Below are positions 55,379-64,000 of a stretch of 64,000 nucleotides of DNA, piece after piece. The position numbers were made by a program, and so were the translations under genes. The stretch is from Pedobacter steynii (GTDB lineage: Bacteria; Bacteroidota; Bacteroidia; Sphingobacteriales; Sphingobacteriaceae). Where the stretch lies: assembly GCF_001721645.1 (NCBI RefSeq), contig NZ_CP017141.1, forward strand, positions 1,860,001 through 1,924,000, given 5' to 3'. The first letter of the stretch is position 1, and each line of letters begins with the position of its first letter. The notes under the pieces were generated by a model. That model made no database searches. It saw only the letters and a list, made by a program, of their open reading frames with translations, and was not told the origin of the DNA.

Positions 55379-56749
55379 TTAGTTATAGCCGGAATTCTGC
55401 CAGCCATTTTTATTATTAATGTTGTCAATTTCAACCTGAGGAACAGGGTAGACGCTTCTGAAAGCTGGAATCCCAGGGAAAATAACACCCATTTGGTTTG
55501 TTCTTACAATATCAAACCAACGGTCGGCTTCCAGGGCCAGTTCCAACCGTCTTTCCAGATATACAGCGGTCCTGAATTCGCTTTGCGAGGTCAATATTGC
55601 CGGAGTTTGTTCTGAAGCACTGGCATTTGAACGTACGGCATTCAGCGCTTTAAATGCTTCTGTATTTCCATAGGCAGCCTCATTTAGTGCTTCCGCATAC
55701 ATCAACAAAACATCTGCACAGCGGAGAACCGGAAAGTCGGCACTGGTTTCGTTGTTTACCTGAGGTGCATTAAATTTGCCCGGTCTGCCGCCGGTTCCGG
55801 TTATGGCAACCAAAGCTTTGCGGTTATCGCTGCTTTCAAACAGGGTTTGAGGGATATTGATGATGTTTGTATTGTTGTTATTTCTATAGCGGTTGTCCTG
55901 ATGAACAAACTCTCTGATCCCGCCTGATAAGTATTGAACAGCAAAAATAACATCTTTACTTGTTTTCAGGTTAGTAGGGAAGGTGAGGTTTTGTGGTACG
56001 GTAGCCAATACAGTCCCGTTGTATATTGCCGATACAAGGGGCTGCAAAGTAGAAGCTGCCAGGCTAAATTTCTTTTGGTAAAGATAAACTTTGCCCAATA
56101 GTCCGGTAGCCGCATAACTGGTTGCCCTGCCCCGCTGAGCATCTGCCCAGCTTAGTGGAAGTTTTGATGCCGCATCGGTTAAGTCGTCAATCACCTGCTG
56201 ATAAATCTGTGCAGATGTGGCACGACTGTTTTGCCTGGCTTCCTCTGTTTTTTGAACTTTAAGTACTAATGGAACATCGCCCCAAATGCGGGTCAGGTTA
56301 AAATAGCTCAAAGCCCTTATAAATTTTGCCTGCCCGATAATCTGATTTTTAGTGTTCTCGTTCATGCTGATTGCCGGGGCGCGGTCTAAAATAATATTGC
56401 TGCGGTAGATGGCCCTGTAATGTCCCATCCAGGTGCCGGCAAGGATGCTGTTGGCGGAAGTTTCGGAAAATACTTCAATCTGATTGCGGACACCAGCCCC
56501 GGAGCCGGGATCATTGTCGATCAGGTTATCGCCACGAAGCTCAGCCAATGTCAATAAATTATTTCCATAAAGACTATCAGATTGCAAAGCATCATAGCAG
56601 CTGATCAGGCCTCCCTGGAGTCCTTTTTCATCCACGTAAAATGTGTTTTCTGTATAGGAATCCAGCGGCTTTAAGTCCAGGAATTTCTTGCAGGATGTGG
56701 CTGTTATCATTAAACCACAAGTAAGGATTGGTATGATATATTTTTTCAT
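55379..56749 (-). CDS. SusD/RagB-family nutrient-binding lipoprotein
   Basis: A 456-residue lipoprotein. The lipobox TATSC (Cys20) is followed by KKFLDLKPLDSYTENTFYVDEKGLQ, the usual SusD start. TPR-like helices continue with ALSYFNLTRIWGDVPLV and the C-terminal domain with RCADVLLMYAEALNEA and ERRLELALEADRWFDIVR. It caps the SusC barrel and captures the substrate. It starts 10 bases after the susC stop and is followed by a terminator. No glycoside hydrolase lies nearby, so the ligand may not be a glycan. Confidence 0.95.
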   Translation of the reverse strand: MKKYIIPILTCGLMITATSCKKFLDLKPLDSYTENTFYVDEKGLQGGLISCYDALQSDSLYGNNLLTLAELRGDNLIDNDPGSGAGVRNQIEVFSETSANSILAGTWMGHYRAIYRSNIILDRAPAISMNENTKNQIIGQAKFIRALSYFNLTRIWGDVPLVLKVQKTEEARQNSRATSAQIYQQVIDDLTDAASKLPLSWADAQRGRATSYAATGLLGKVYLYQKKFSLAASTLQPLVSAIYNGTVLATVPQNLTFPTNLKTSKDVIFAVQYLSGGIREFVHQDNRYRNNNNTNIINIPQTLFESSDNRKALVAITGTGGRPGKFNAPQVNNETSADFPVLRCADVLLMYAEALNEAAYGNTEAFKALNAVRSNASASEQTPAILTSQSEFRTAVYLERRLELALEADRWFDIVRTNQMGVIFPGIPAFRSVYPVPQVEIDNINNKNGWQNSGYN

Positions 56750-56759
56750 CTTTCTAATT

Positions 56760-59700
56760 TTATAAAGTGATGTTAATGCCTATTGATGTTGTTTTCGCTG
56801 TTGGATATACGCCATAATCTTCGCCGTTTGTAGTGGCATCAGCCCGGTTCGTCACCTCTGGATTATACCCTGTGTATTTGGTAAAAGTGAAAGGGTTCTG
56901 CATGGATACATATAGTCTGACTTTCGTTAAGGCTATCTTTTTAACCAGGTCTGCAGGCAGTGTATAGCCTAAAGCGATGTTACGGATGCGCAAATACGAT
57001 CCGTTTTCAATATGCCAGGTAGAGGTGGTGCCGTTGCTTCCTTTAGCTGCGCGGTTTGCCCTTACATCCTGTCCGCTACCGGGATTGCTTTCTGAAACCC
57101 AGCGGTCCAGGGAGCTCACCATGTTGTTCATATTTCCTTCCTTATTGGCAAAATATCTGCGGGAAAGGTTAAGGATCTTATTGCCATGTATGCCCTGCAT
57201 GGACACATTTAAATCTACCCCTTTGTATTCTGCAGAAGTAGCGAAGCCGTAAGTGAATTTAGGCAGGTAGTTGCCTACAATTTCACGGTCTTTTGTCAGG
57301 TCAATGACCCCATCGCCGTCCACATCTTTAAACTTAAAATCACCTGGTTTAGAAGTATTGAGGTCATAGTTACCCTGTGTGTCGGTATAATGAGGATATG
57401 CATCTACTTCGGCCTGATTTTTAAACACACCTAACACGACCGGCAAATAATAGGAGCCTATAGGTTCGCCTACTCTAGTGATAAAATAAGCATTTGCCAC
57501 GGAGCCTGTTTTGATGATATCGGCATTACCAGGACCCAACTCTACCACTTTATTTTTGTTTTTAGAGAAGTTTGCACTTGCGGTCCATTTCACGCCGCCA
57601 AATTGTTGTTGTGTCCCTAAGTTAATATCGATCCCCTTGTTGTTAACTTTACCAATGTTTTTCAATTCAGTAGCAAAGCCTGTAGAAATGGGTACCGGTA
57701 CGTCTAATAAAAGGTTATTGGTGTTACTGTTATAAACATCAACAGATAGGGTGAGCTTATTTTTGAAAAAAGCCGCATCAAAGCCGAGATTTAGCTGTGC
57801 TGTTTTTTCCCATTGCAGGTCATCATTTGGCTGAGTAATTGGAGCAGCGCCGTTAATCACGCCGGGAGTTGCCCCACCAAATACATAACCATAATTATTC
57901 ATAGCACCCTGAGCTGCATAATTAGGAATGTTAAAGTTACCCGTTAAACCATAACTGGCTCTTAACTTCAAATCAGATATCGTTTCTGATTTTTTTAGAA
58001 ACTCTTCTTCAGATAATCTCCAGCCAACGGATGCAGAAGGGAAATATCCCCATTTGTTGTTTTTTCCAAATTTAGAAGAACCATCCGCCCTTACTGAACC
58101 GGTAAATAAGTATTTTCCTTTATAGCTGTATTGTAATCTCGCAATACCTGAAGCCAGGGCCCATTGTGTTCTGGTGGCTGTTCCGTTGGTCACTATACCA
58201 GCTTTTATAAACTCTACCTGATCACTGATAAACCCTTTAGAAGCAAAGGCATAATTACCGCTTAAATCGTCTTTTTGAGTCGACCAGCCTACCAATGCAT
58301 TGATGTTGTGATCGCCAATTGTTTTCGCATAGTTTAAGGTTTGTTCCAACAACCAGTTGGTTTCTTTTATGGTTCGGGAAGATCCGGTGGCGTCAGACAT
58401 TGGATTCCCTGCAGTATTGGCTTGAGGGATGATAGATGGCCTGAAAATATCTTCTGAGCTGCTAAACAGATCAATACCCAGTTGAATCTTATATTTTAAA
58501 TCCTTTAGCACTTCTGCTTCCAGAAAGGCACTACCGGTCATTCTGGTGGCAGCCACATCATCTTTTTGAAGCATGGCCAGGGCCACCGGGTTCCAGGCCT
58601 GTGTTTCTCCATTTCCCGTTGCTGTTGTATTATTAGGTAGGGTGGTGATGGTGCCAGGGCTCCAGGAGTTCTGGTCAAAATTATAGCTTCCATCAGCATT
58701 GTATACCGGAAAAATAGGCGAATAATGCAGGGCCGACGCAACAATACCGCCTCCGTTAGAACTATAAGCGCCATTGGCATTTACTCTTTTTTCATTGATC
58801 ACAGAGGGGCTGAAATTAACGCCATACCTGACTACTCCCTTTTTTCCTTCCAGGTTTAACCTGCCGCTATAGCGTTTGAATCCACTATTTAAAATGATCC
58901 CATCCTGGTTAAAATATTCGAGTGAACCGTAATATTTTAACAGCTCGCTTCCACCGGCAGCGGAAATGGAATGGTTTTGTATTGGTGCTGTTCTAAAGAT
59001 TTCGTTCTGCCAGTCGGTATTGGTTAAACCCTGCTGACCTTGTAAATATGGTAAAACCTCCAGTGGCATTACGGTATTGGTGTTGTTGGCGGTATTAAAC
59101 AAACGGAGGCCGTTGTTGTCATTTGTACTAAAGCTAACCACAGGCTTGCCTAAAGCTATATTCTTTCTGTTGATAGATTCCATTGCGTCGGTATAGGAGT
59201 TATTCCGGGAATCTAAAACCATTTGTGCATACTGGTAGGCATCCATCATCTCAATTTTATGTGCCAGAGACTGCCAGCCGGTATAGCTGTTCACATTGAT
59301 GGTTGATACGCCATTTTTTCCCTGCTTTGTGGTGATCAACACTACCCCATTGGAACCCCTTGAGCCATAAATTGCCGCGGATGATGCATCCTTTAATACT
59401 TCAATGGAGGCAATGTCATTTGTATTTAAGGTATTGATGTTGTCATTTGAGATGGGTACACCATCAATTACATACAGCGGATTTGAACCGGCAGTAATGG
59501 TACCTACCCCACGAACTTTGATTGCCAGTGGAGCTCCAGGGCTCCCTGATCCCTGGGAAACCTGTACGCCGGCCATTTTCCCGACCATCGCTTCAGCCGC
59601 ATTGTTAATGGGTTGGTTTTCCAGATCTGAGGCTTTGATACTGGCGATGGAAGTAGTTACATCTTTCTTCTTCTGACTTCCATATCCCACGATAACCACA

Positions 59701-60053
59701 TCTGTTAATGAGGTGGAAGCAGGATTGAGCTGGATCAGTAAGGTGGCCTGTTCACCAGCTTTGAGTACATAATTGTCAATCGTTTTTGTAACATAACCAA
59801 TAAATGAGGCGCTGATGCTGTAAGGTACATTTGCAGAAAGGCCTTTTATTGAAAATTTCCCTTCTGAGTTTACCATGATCCCCTTCTTTTCATTGGTTTT
59901 AGCATTCAGTAAAAGTATGGAGGCTCCCAGTAAAGGCTGCCCGGTCTCATCTTTTACAATCCCTGTGATCTCCGATGTCTGAGCCCAGGACTTTGCCGAG
60001 ACTGATAACATCAGCAGGCAAAAGAACAAATGTGTAGTAAATTTTCTAAGCAT
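56760..60053 (-). CDS. SusC/RagA-family TonB-linked outer-membrane transporter
   Basis: A 1097-residue transporter starting at ATG 60053 (signal peptide MLRKFTTHLFFCLLMLSVSA, cut near SWAQ); an in-frame ATG at 60086 would add 11 charged residues. A carboxypeptidase-regulatory-like domain (about 25-105) comes first, then the SusC plug with VVIVGYGSQKKKDVTTSIAS, VRGVGTI and VYVIDGVPIS motifs, and a long barrel. Notably there is no STN domain before the regulatory domain, although a fecR gene is directly upstream. It pairs with SusD. Confidence 0.95.
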   Translation of the reverse strand: MLRKFTTHLFFCLLMLSVSAKSWAQTSEITGIVKDETGQPLLGASILLLNAKTNEKKGIMVNSEGKFSIKGLSANVPYSISASFIGYVTKTIDNYVLKAGEQATLLIQLNPASTSLTDVVIVGYGSQKKKDVTTSIASIKASDLENQPINNAAEAMVGKMAGVQVSQGSGSPGAPLAIKVRGVGTITAGSNPLYVIDGVPISNDNINTLNTNDIASIEVLKDASSAAIYGSRGSNGVVLITTKQGKNGVSTINVNSYTGWQSLAHKIEMMDAYQYAQMVLDSRNNSYTDAMESINRKNIALGKPVVSFSTNDNNGLRLFNTANNTNTVMPLEVLPYLQGQQGLTNTDWQNEIFRTAPIQNHSISAAGGSELLKYYGSLEYFNQDGIILNSGFKRYSGRLNLEGKKGVVRYGVNFSPSVINEKRVNANGAYSSNGGGIVASALHYSPIFPVYNADGSYNFDQNSWSPGTITTLPNNTTATGNGETQAWNPVALAMLQKDDVAATRMTGSAFLEAEVLKDLKYKIQLGIDLFSSSEDIFRPSIIPQANTAGNPMSDATGSSRTIKETNWLLEQTLNYAKTIGDHNINALVGWSTQKDDLSGNYAFASKGFISDQVEFIKAGIVTNGTATRTQWALASGIARLQYSYKGKYLFTGSVRADGSSKFGKNNKWGYFPSASVGWRLSEEEFLKKSETISDLKLRASYGLTGNFNIPNYAAQGAMNNYGYVFGGATPGVINGAAPITQPNDDLQWEKTAQLNLGFDAAFFKNKLTLSVDVYNSNTNNLLLDVPVPISTGFATELKNIGKVNNKGIDINLGTQQQFGGVKWTASANFSKNKNKVVELGPGNADIIKTGSVANAYFITRVGEPIGSYYLPVVLGVFKNQAEVDAYPHYTDTQGNYDLNTSKPGDFKFKDVDGDGVIDLTKDREIVGNYLPKFTYGFATSAEYKGVDLNVSMQGIHGNKILNLSRRYFANKEGNMNNMVSSLDRWVSESNPGSGQDVRANRAAKGSNGTTSTWHIENGSYLRIRNIALGYTLPADLVKKIALTKVRLYVSMQNPFTFTKYTGYNPEVTNRADATTNGEDYGVYPTAKTTSIGINITL

Positions 60054-60142
60054 AGTTTGTTTTGTTTGATCGTGTTTTTTTGGCAAAAGATTCCCCTTCC
60101 CACTTTTTAGCGGGTTAAGTTTATTTTAATATGGTTCTGGTT

Positions 60143-61168
60143 TTACTTTTTAATCAGGTAACCTTCGGTTGTTTTGATTTGATTTAGTTTATTTAATTCG
60201 GCTATTTCTTCAAGTATGGTATCTATAGTCTGCGATAGTTTTAAACTTCCTGTAAATGACATTTCGGCTAAATCAGCAGGATTGTAAGTAATTTTAACTT
60301 TATACTGCTTTTCCAGTTTAGCCAGAACATCAACTAAAGCTGCCTGAGTAAAGTTGAGCTCTCTGACGATATTTTCCTGTCTTATGGCAGAAGACCTGGA
60401 ATCAGAGACTTTTACTTTATTATTCAGACTGTTGTATACGAGCTCTTTTCCAGGAAGTAGGATCTCGGTAAAAGGCGAAATGCGGTGTGCCGAATCTATG
60501 TTTTTCACCTGAACTTTACCCGTATGCAACTGCACTTTAATAAACTTGCTTTTGCCTAAGGCCGTAATGGTAAATGATGTTCCTAAGGCTGTTGTAGAAA
60601 TCCCTTTAGCATAGACAACAAAAGGATGCCTGCTGTCTTTTGTAACTTCAAAAAAGCTTTTTCCGTTTAAATATACTTCCCGCTTGTTTTTCACGAATGG
60701 AATGGCGTACCTCAATTCAGCCCCCGGAAACAGCTTAACTGTAGAGTGGTCTGGCAGGGTAAATAATTGGGTGTTTTCTGTATAGTTTACGATTGATTTC
60801 CAGTTTATAGGATTAACCGCTGTCGTATTTGAAATTTTATTATTGGCAAGGCGCATATCTGGTGTGCTCTTGTTCAGGTTTAACAGGCCAACAGTAAGTA
60901 TCGCGAGAACAATTGCAGCGGCTGAGGTGATTTTAATCCATTTCAAACGATAGGTTTTTGCTATGGTTTGCCTTTTTACTGCATTGAACATCTCCTCAGT
61001 TTTTACCTCTTCTATTCCGGCATCATTGGTTTGGTCCCATTCGTCTTTGCTTAATAAATGTTCGGGCAAGTCGTCAATTTCATTTAAATAGGCCAGCACC
61101 TGAAGTTTTTCTTCGGGGCTGCATTGTCCTTTAAAATATTTATCTAACAACTCATCAGATACATTCAT
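60143..61168 (-). CDS. FecR-family anti-sigma factor of the SusCD locus
   Basis: A 341-residue membrane regulator: cytoplasmic N-terminus (1-77), transmembrane helix (about 78-97), FecR domain (LPDHSTVKLFPGAELRY, GKSFFEVTKDSRHPF) and C-terminal DUF4974 domain (LNFTQAALVDVLAKLEKQYKVKI). It lies 57 bases after its sigma gene and 89 bases before susC. The receptor signal it would read is unclear, because the adjacent SusC lacks STN. Confidence 0.93.
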   Translation of the reverse strand: MNVSDELLDKYFKGQCSPEEKLQVLAYLNEIDDLPEHLLSKDEWDQTNDAGIEEVKTEEMFNAVKRQTIAKTYRLKWIKITSAAAIVLAILTVGLLNLNKSTPDMRLANNKISNTTAVNPINWKSIVNYTENTQLFTLPDHSTVKLFPGAELRYAIPFVKNKREVYLNGKSFFEVTKDSRHPFVVYAKGISTTALGTSFTITALGKSKFIKVQLHTGKVQVKNIDSAHRISPFTEILLPGKELVYNSLNNKVKVSDSRSSAIRQENIVRELNFTQAALVDVLAKLEKQYKVKITYNPADLAEMSFTGSLKLSQTIDTILEEIAELNKLNQIKTTEGYLIKK

Positions 61169-61225
61169 ACTACTAATACGATTGAATTAGGGATAAACCC
61201 GTAAGGGGTAAAAAATATTTTTTAA

Positions 61226-61774
61226 TTAACGAAGAAATTTGAAGAGGAGGAGGAATATTGGAAGATAAGCATAACCGTTAAGTTGCTTTATAGCCAATGA
61301 AATATGCTTTTCTACCGTTCGTGGAGAAATAGAAAGCTGTTCAGAAATCTCTTTATAGGAATAGCCTTGTAAGCGGTTTAAAATGAAAACTTTCTTACGT
61401 GTTGGCGGGAGCCGATTTAAAACAACTTCCAACTGCTGATTGGTTTCAAACTTCTGACTTTGTTCATCAGCTTCTTCAGAAATCCTGTGGTAATAAAGTT
61501 TAAGGTTCCGGTCATCATTGCCCAGCTTTTTAAAATAATCGAGTAAAGTGGTTTTTGCGATGCGGAATAATTGTAAGTCGAGCTCGTGTTCTTCGGATAG
61601 GGTGTGCTTGAAATTCCAGAGTTTGATAAAAGCCAGCTGAGTCAACTCCTGGGCTATATCTTCGGAAGCTGTCTTCTTGAAAAAATAGGCATACACCTTT
61701 TTATGACATAGTTTAAAAACTATTTCAAAAGATACATGGTTCCCCGCTTTTATATTCTGGATATAGTTCAACAT
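61226..61774 (-). CDS. ECF RNA polymerase sigma factor of the SusCD locus
   Basis: A 182-residue sigma factor with region 2 (about 10-75; YFFKKTASEDIAQELTQLAFIKLW) and region 4 (about 120-165; YSKEISEQLSISPRTVEKHI-type helix, visible as GYSYKEISEQLSIS). It forms the usual pair with the FecR gene downstream. A TAGTTTTG -7 match sits only eight bases before its start, implying a near-leaderless transcript. Confidence 0.92.
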   Translation of the reverse strand: MLNYIQNIKAGNHVSFEIVFKLCHKKVYAYFFKKTASEDIAQELTQLAFIKLWNFKHTLSEEHELDLQLFRIAKTTLLDYFKKLGNDDRNLKLYYHRISEEADEQSQKFETNQQLEVVLNRLPPTRKKVFILNRLQGYSYKEISEQLSISPRTVEKHISLAIKQLNGYAYLPIFLLLFKFLR

Positions 61775-61781
61775 TACTGCA

Positions 61782-61789
61782 CAAAACTA
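61782..61789 (-). promoter_or_regulatory. Candidate -7 element of the SusCD sigma gene
   Basis: TAGTTTTG on the minus strand, with a second identical copy at 61806-61813, both matching TAnnTTTG. The nearer copy would start transcription within a few bases of the start codon; the farther would give a normal leader. Confidence 0.45.
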
Positions 61790-61856
61790 TTTGTTGCATA
61801 TTAGCCAAAACTAAATATAGTGTTAATTTTGATTTATTAAGTATGCTCGTCTTTCA

Positions 61857-64000
61857 CTACTTAATCCTTCCATTTTCGTTTTCAAGCGCAGAATTTCTGT
61901 TTCTTGGTCCTTTTGAGTTTCCTGTGGTAAATCTGTAACTGAAATTAAGTTTTACCTGTCTGGTTTCAAAGTAACTATAGTTACGGATATAAAGGTCGCC
62001 AACAGTTTGTACTGAATTGGCCTTGCTTCCTTTGTATAGATCACTGAAGACGAGCCTTAACGTAGCCTTGTTATCCAGAAAATTTCGCTGTAGGCCAAGA
62101 TCTATCTGGCTGGTGGCATTGGGGAATTGGTTGGCTCCAACCAAGCGCCTTGAATTGTAAAATCCCATTACTTCTCCGCTTAAACCATAGGGCAATTTAA
62201 ATGTCTGTTGCAAGCTCAGCCTGCCAGCGGCCTGTTTAAGGTTAAGTTTCCTATTGGCTCCAAAGTCAATTTTGTTATAAAGACCAAAAAGAGTTCCGTT
62301 GAACGTGATGTTCCACCAGGCGTATGGAGCGAGTGTTTGGGTAAGTGTTAATGCCAGGTGTTGCTGTACACCGACATTTCGGGGAACCATTACAATTCTA
62401 GTCTGATTAATGGTGTCTGTTACCTCAACACTGAAATTATCAGTATGGGTATAGCTCAGTCCGATTATGGTAGCGTTTTTATAAACATACTGGAACTGGG
62501 CACGATGGCTGAGCTGTGGGCTCAGAAAAGGATTGCCTTGCCAATAAGACAGCTCATCCAGAAGATAAATAAAAGGGTTTAGATTTTGGTATGCTGGTCG
62601 GTCAATCCTCCTGGAATAACTGACTGAAAAATCATGTGACGTTGCTGGTTTTACATTAACAGAAAAGTAGGGGAAAAGATTAGTATAATTTCTGTCTATA
62701 GATTGCTCGTTTCCCGAAATTGGAGAGATCTGATCAAGTTTACCTGTTGACGCGGAATTTTCCACTCTCAATCCACCCTGGATCTGCCATTTACCCAGAT
62801 CTTTTTTGTAATTGAAATAAGCACTTGTGATTTTCTCCCGATAGGAGAACTTATTTGACCTGGAGGGATCTAACAATTCAGCATCTGGCTGTACTTCCAG
62901 AAATCTGGAATCATTGGCAGATGATACTGATGAATATTTGGCACCGGTTTCCAGTTTTCCTTTCCATAAATTAGTGGTATAATCCAGCTTTACTGCTCTT
63001 AAGCTGATATTGATGCCATTCAGGGAACGGTAAAGATTGTCGCTAAGGATCGTATTATCGATTAACGTGTATCTATTGGATTGGAGGTTACCGGCACGTT
63101 TGTTAAAATCACCATAGTCTGCATCAAAATTAATTATCCTTCCCAGTGTATCTTCATATTTGTAGTTAAAGTTAACATTATAGCGCTGGGTCTGTTGAGC
63201 GTAGTAGTCGTTAACTGCGGTGAGCACCTGATCTACATTTGCCGAGGGAGCAATACCGATTTCTGTCCTGGTATCGGTTATCCCTCCACCAAACAGAAAA
63301 TTGCCATTCAATAGTACGCCAACTGTATGCTTTTTGTCTATCGCAAAATCGGCTCCGATCCTTGAGCCTATTTTTTTTCGCTTGTCTACATCGTCGGTAA
63401 AACTATTATAAAACATGCCTTCCTGTAATCGATCTGCACCATACAGATAGGAATAATACCCTAAAAAATGGCTATAACTCCCATAAAGGTTAAACCTGTT
63501 TTTCCTGAAGCTTAAAGAAAGGTCCTGGTTATTTCTGAGGTATACTCCATAACTTAAGCCTGTAGTTAAGCTGGTACTAAAACCCTGAACCATCGATTTT
63601 AATGTCTTCACATTAATGATGCCCGCCGTTCCCGAAGCATCATATTTTGCACCTGGACTATTGATGATTTCTATCGACCTTATGTCTGAAGAAGATATTG
63701 ATTTCAGCAGCTCGGCAATCTCCTTACCAGAAAGATAGGTCTGTTTACCGTCTATCAGGATTGCCGTACCAGCCTTGCCATTAAGGGAGATATTGTTATC
63801 ACTTCCCACCGTTACTCCGGGTGCCCGACCCAATAGCTCAAGTGCATTCATGCCCTGTGCACTGACACTTTTTGATACATTGAATACAATGTTACCACCT
63901 TCCATTTCGATTATTTTCGGACTTCCGGTTATGTTTACTTCTTTTAAAATTTTTGCTTTGGGGACTAATTTCAATTTTCCGAATATCTTTTGCTGACTAC
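61857..64000 (-). CDS. TonB-dependent receptor, outer-membrane beta-barrel family (5' end beyond window)
   Basis: The frame stays open through the right edge, so the N-terminus (signal peptide and regulatory domain) is outside. The visible 714 residues begin in a linker before EVNITGSPKIIEM and carry a plug with ALELLGRAPGVTVGSDN, LNGKAGTAILIDGKQTYLSG and SIEIINSPGAKYDASGTAGI. A barrel follows, ending in LNFSYRFTTG and a charged tail. These features fit the OMP_b-brl_3-type TonB receptors rather than SusC. It ends 82 bases before the SusCD sigma gene on the same strand. Confidence 0.9.
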   Translation of the reverse strand, partial: SQQKIFGKLKLVPKAKILKEVNITGSPKIIEMEGGNIVFNVSKSVSAQGMNALELLGRAPGVTVGSDNNISLNGKAGTAILIDGKQTYLSGKEIAELLKSISSSDIRSIEIINSPGAKYDASGTAGIINVKTLKSMVQGFSTSLTTGLSYGVYLRNNQDLSLSFRKNRFNLYGSYSHFLGYYSYLYGADRLQEGMFYNSFTDDVDKRKKIGSRIGADFAIDKKHTVGVLLNGNFLFGGGITDTRTEIGIAPSANVDQVLTAVNDYYAQQTQRYNVNFNYKYEDTLGRIINFDADYGDFNKRAGNLQSNRYTLIDNTILSDNLYRSLNGINISLRAVKLDYTTNLWKGKLETGAKYSSVSSANDSRFLEVQPDAELLDPSRSNKFSYREKITSAYFNYKKDLGKWQIQGGLRVENSASTGKLDQISPISGNEQSIDRNYTNLFPYFSVNVKPATSHDFSVSYSRRIDRPAYQNLNPFIYLLDELSYWQGNPFLSPQLSHRAQFQYVYKNATIIGLSYTHTDNFSVEVTDTINQTRIVMVPRNVGVQQHLALTLTQTLAPYAWWNITFNGTLFGLYNKIDFGANRKLNLKQAAGRLSLQQTFKLPYGLSGEVMGFYNSRRLVGANQFPNATSQIDLGLQRNFLDNKATLRLVFSDLYKGSKANSVQTVGDLYIRNYSYFETRQVKLNFSYRFTTGNSKGPRNRNSALENENGRIK

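Noticed and set aside
54084..60053. YdcF-like gene as the last gene of a SusCD operon
   Set aside because: A convincing intrinsic terminator lies between susD and it, so I did not treat it as a co-transcribed member.
60054..60086. Upstream ATG of SusC
   Set aside because: It would place 11 charged residues before an otherwise good signal peptide.
1..64000. CRISPR arrays, insertion sequences, prophage genes or toxin-antitoxin pairs
   Set aside because: No regularly spaced repeats, transposase, phage structural or toxin-like proteins were seen on either strand.

Overview
The window reads as chromosomal DNA from a member of the Bacteroidota, most likely a Sphingobacteriaceae species close to Pedobacter. 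Supporting this are two ECF sigma / FecR anti-sigma pairs driving outer-membrane receptors, a SusC/SusD pair, DUF4249 and DUF3078 proteins, a GH3-family protein beside lptB, single-chain GcvP, -7 boxes of the Bacteroidota type (TAnnTTTG) and almost no Shine-Dalgarno sequences. The genus is an inference from family content; no 16S rRNA is present. No prophage, insertion sequence, plasmid gene or CRISPR array was seen, and genes are densely packed. The only gene-free stretch over 300 bp apart from RNA genes is 15875-16329, which holds a tRNA-Asn.

Layout. 1-4905: a cut-off M1 aminopeptidase behind an alpha-amino-acid-ester-hydrolase-like enzyme, then lpd and an exported M14-like protein. 5003-12008: an RND efflux operon (tetR-tolC-adaptor-pump) and a second tetR. 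12165-17552: murB, an ECF sigma factor, a lycopene-cyclase-domain protein coupled to a cytochrome b5 protein, a PfkB kinase, tRNA-Asn, and a DUF3078 protein with an SMR transporter. 17568-21171: a LysR regulator divergent from a quinone/aldehyde-reductase group (MdaB-like, aldo/keto reductase, GNAT, FMN reductase). 21323-23018: a CoA-transferase and a helical protein. 23224-30311: sigma, FecR, STN-containing TonB receptor, DUF4249 lipoprotein, membrane di-iron hydroxylase and alpha/beta hydrolase, all on the minus strand. 30452-35068: a phosphoesterase, a WYL regulator with a GyrI-like protein, and an M13 peptidase lipoprotein. 35125-39592: CBS protein, GH3, lptB, recJ. 39793-49089: MBL hydrolase, response regulator, YceI, gcvP, a lipoprotein, pdxJ, MscS and ahcY. 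49169-54117: small envelope proteins, a methyltransferase, and an MFS pump with an HxlR regulator. 54084-61774: sigma, FecR, SusC, SusD, a terminator, and a YdcF-like protein. 61857-64000: a second TonB receptor cut by the right edge.

How the genes work together. Two transport loci have their own sigma/anti-sigma pair. The first couples a receptor and a surface lipoprotein to a membrane hydroxylase and a hydrolase, suggesting uptake and oxidation of a hydrophobic substrate. The second is a SusCD locus without glycoside hydrolases, whose SusC lacks the STN signalling domain. Drug and redox defence is represented by the RND pump, the SMR and MFS pumps and the LysR-controlled oxidoreductases. 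Housekeeping genes cover the dihydrolipoamide/glycine cleavage system (lpd, gcvP), methyl-cycle recycling (ahcY), PLP synthesis (pdxJ), peptidoglycan (murB), LPS export (lptB) and DNA repair (recJ).

The candidates that look most unusual are the receptor-hydroxylase locus, the carotenoid-cluster-like trio lacking its other enzymes, and the STN-less SusC behind a FecR. All functional statements are from sequence motifs read by eye; no database search was run.
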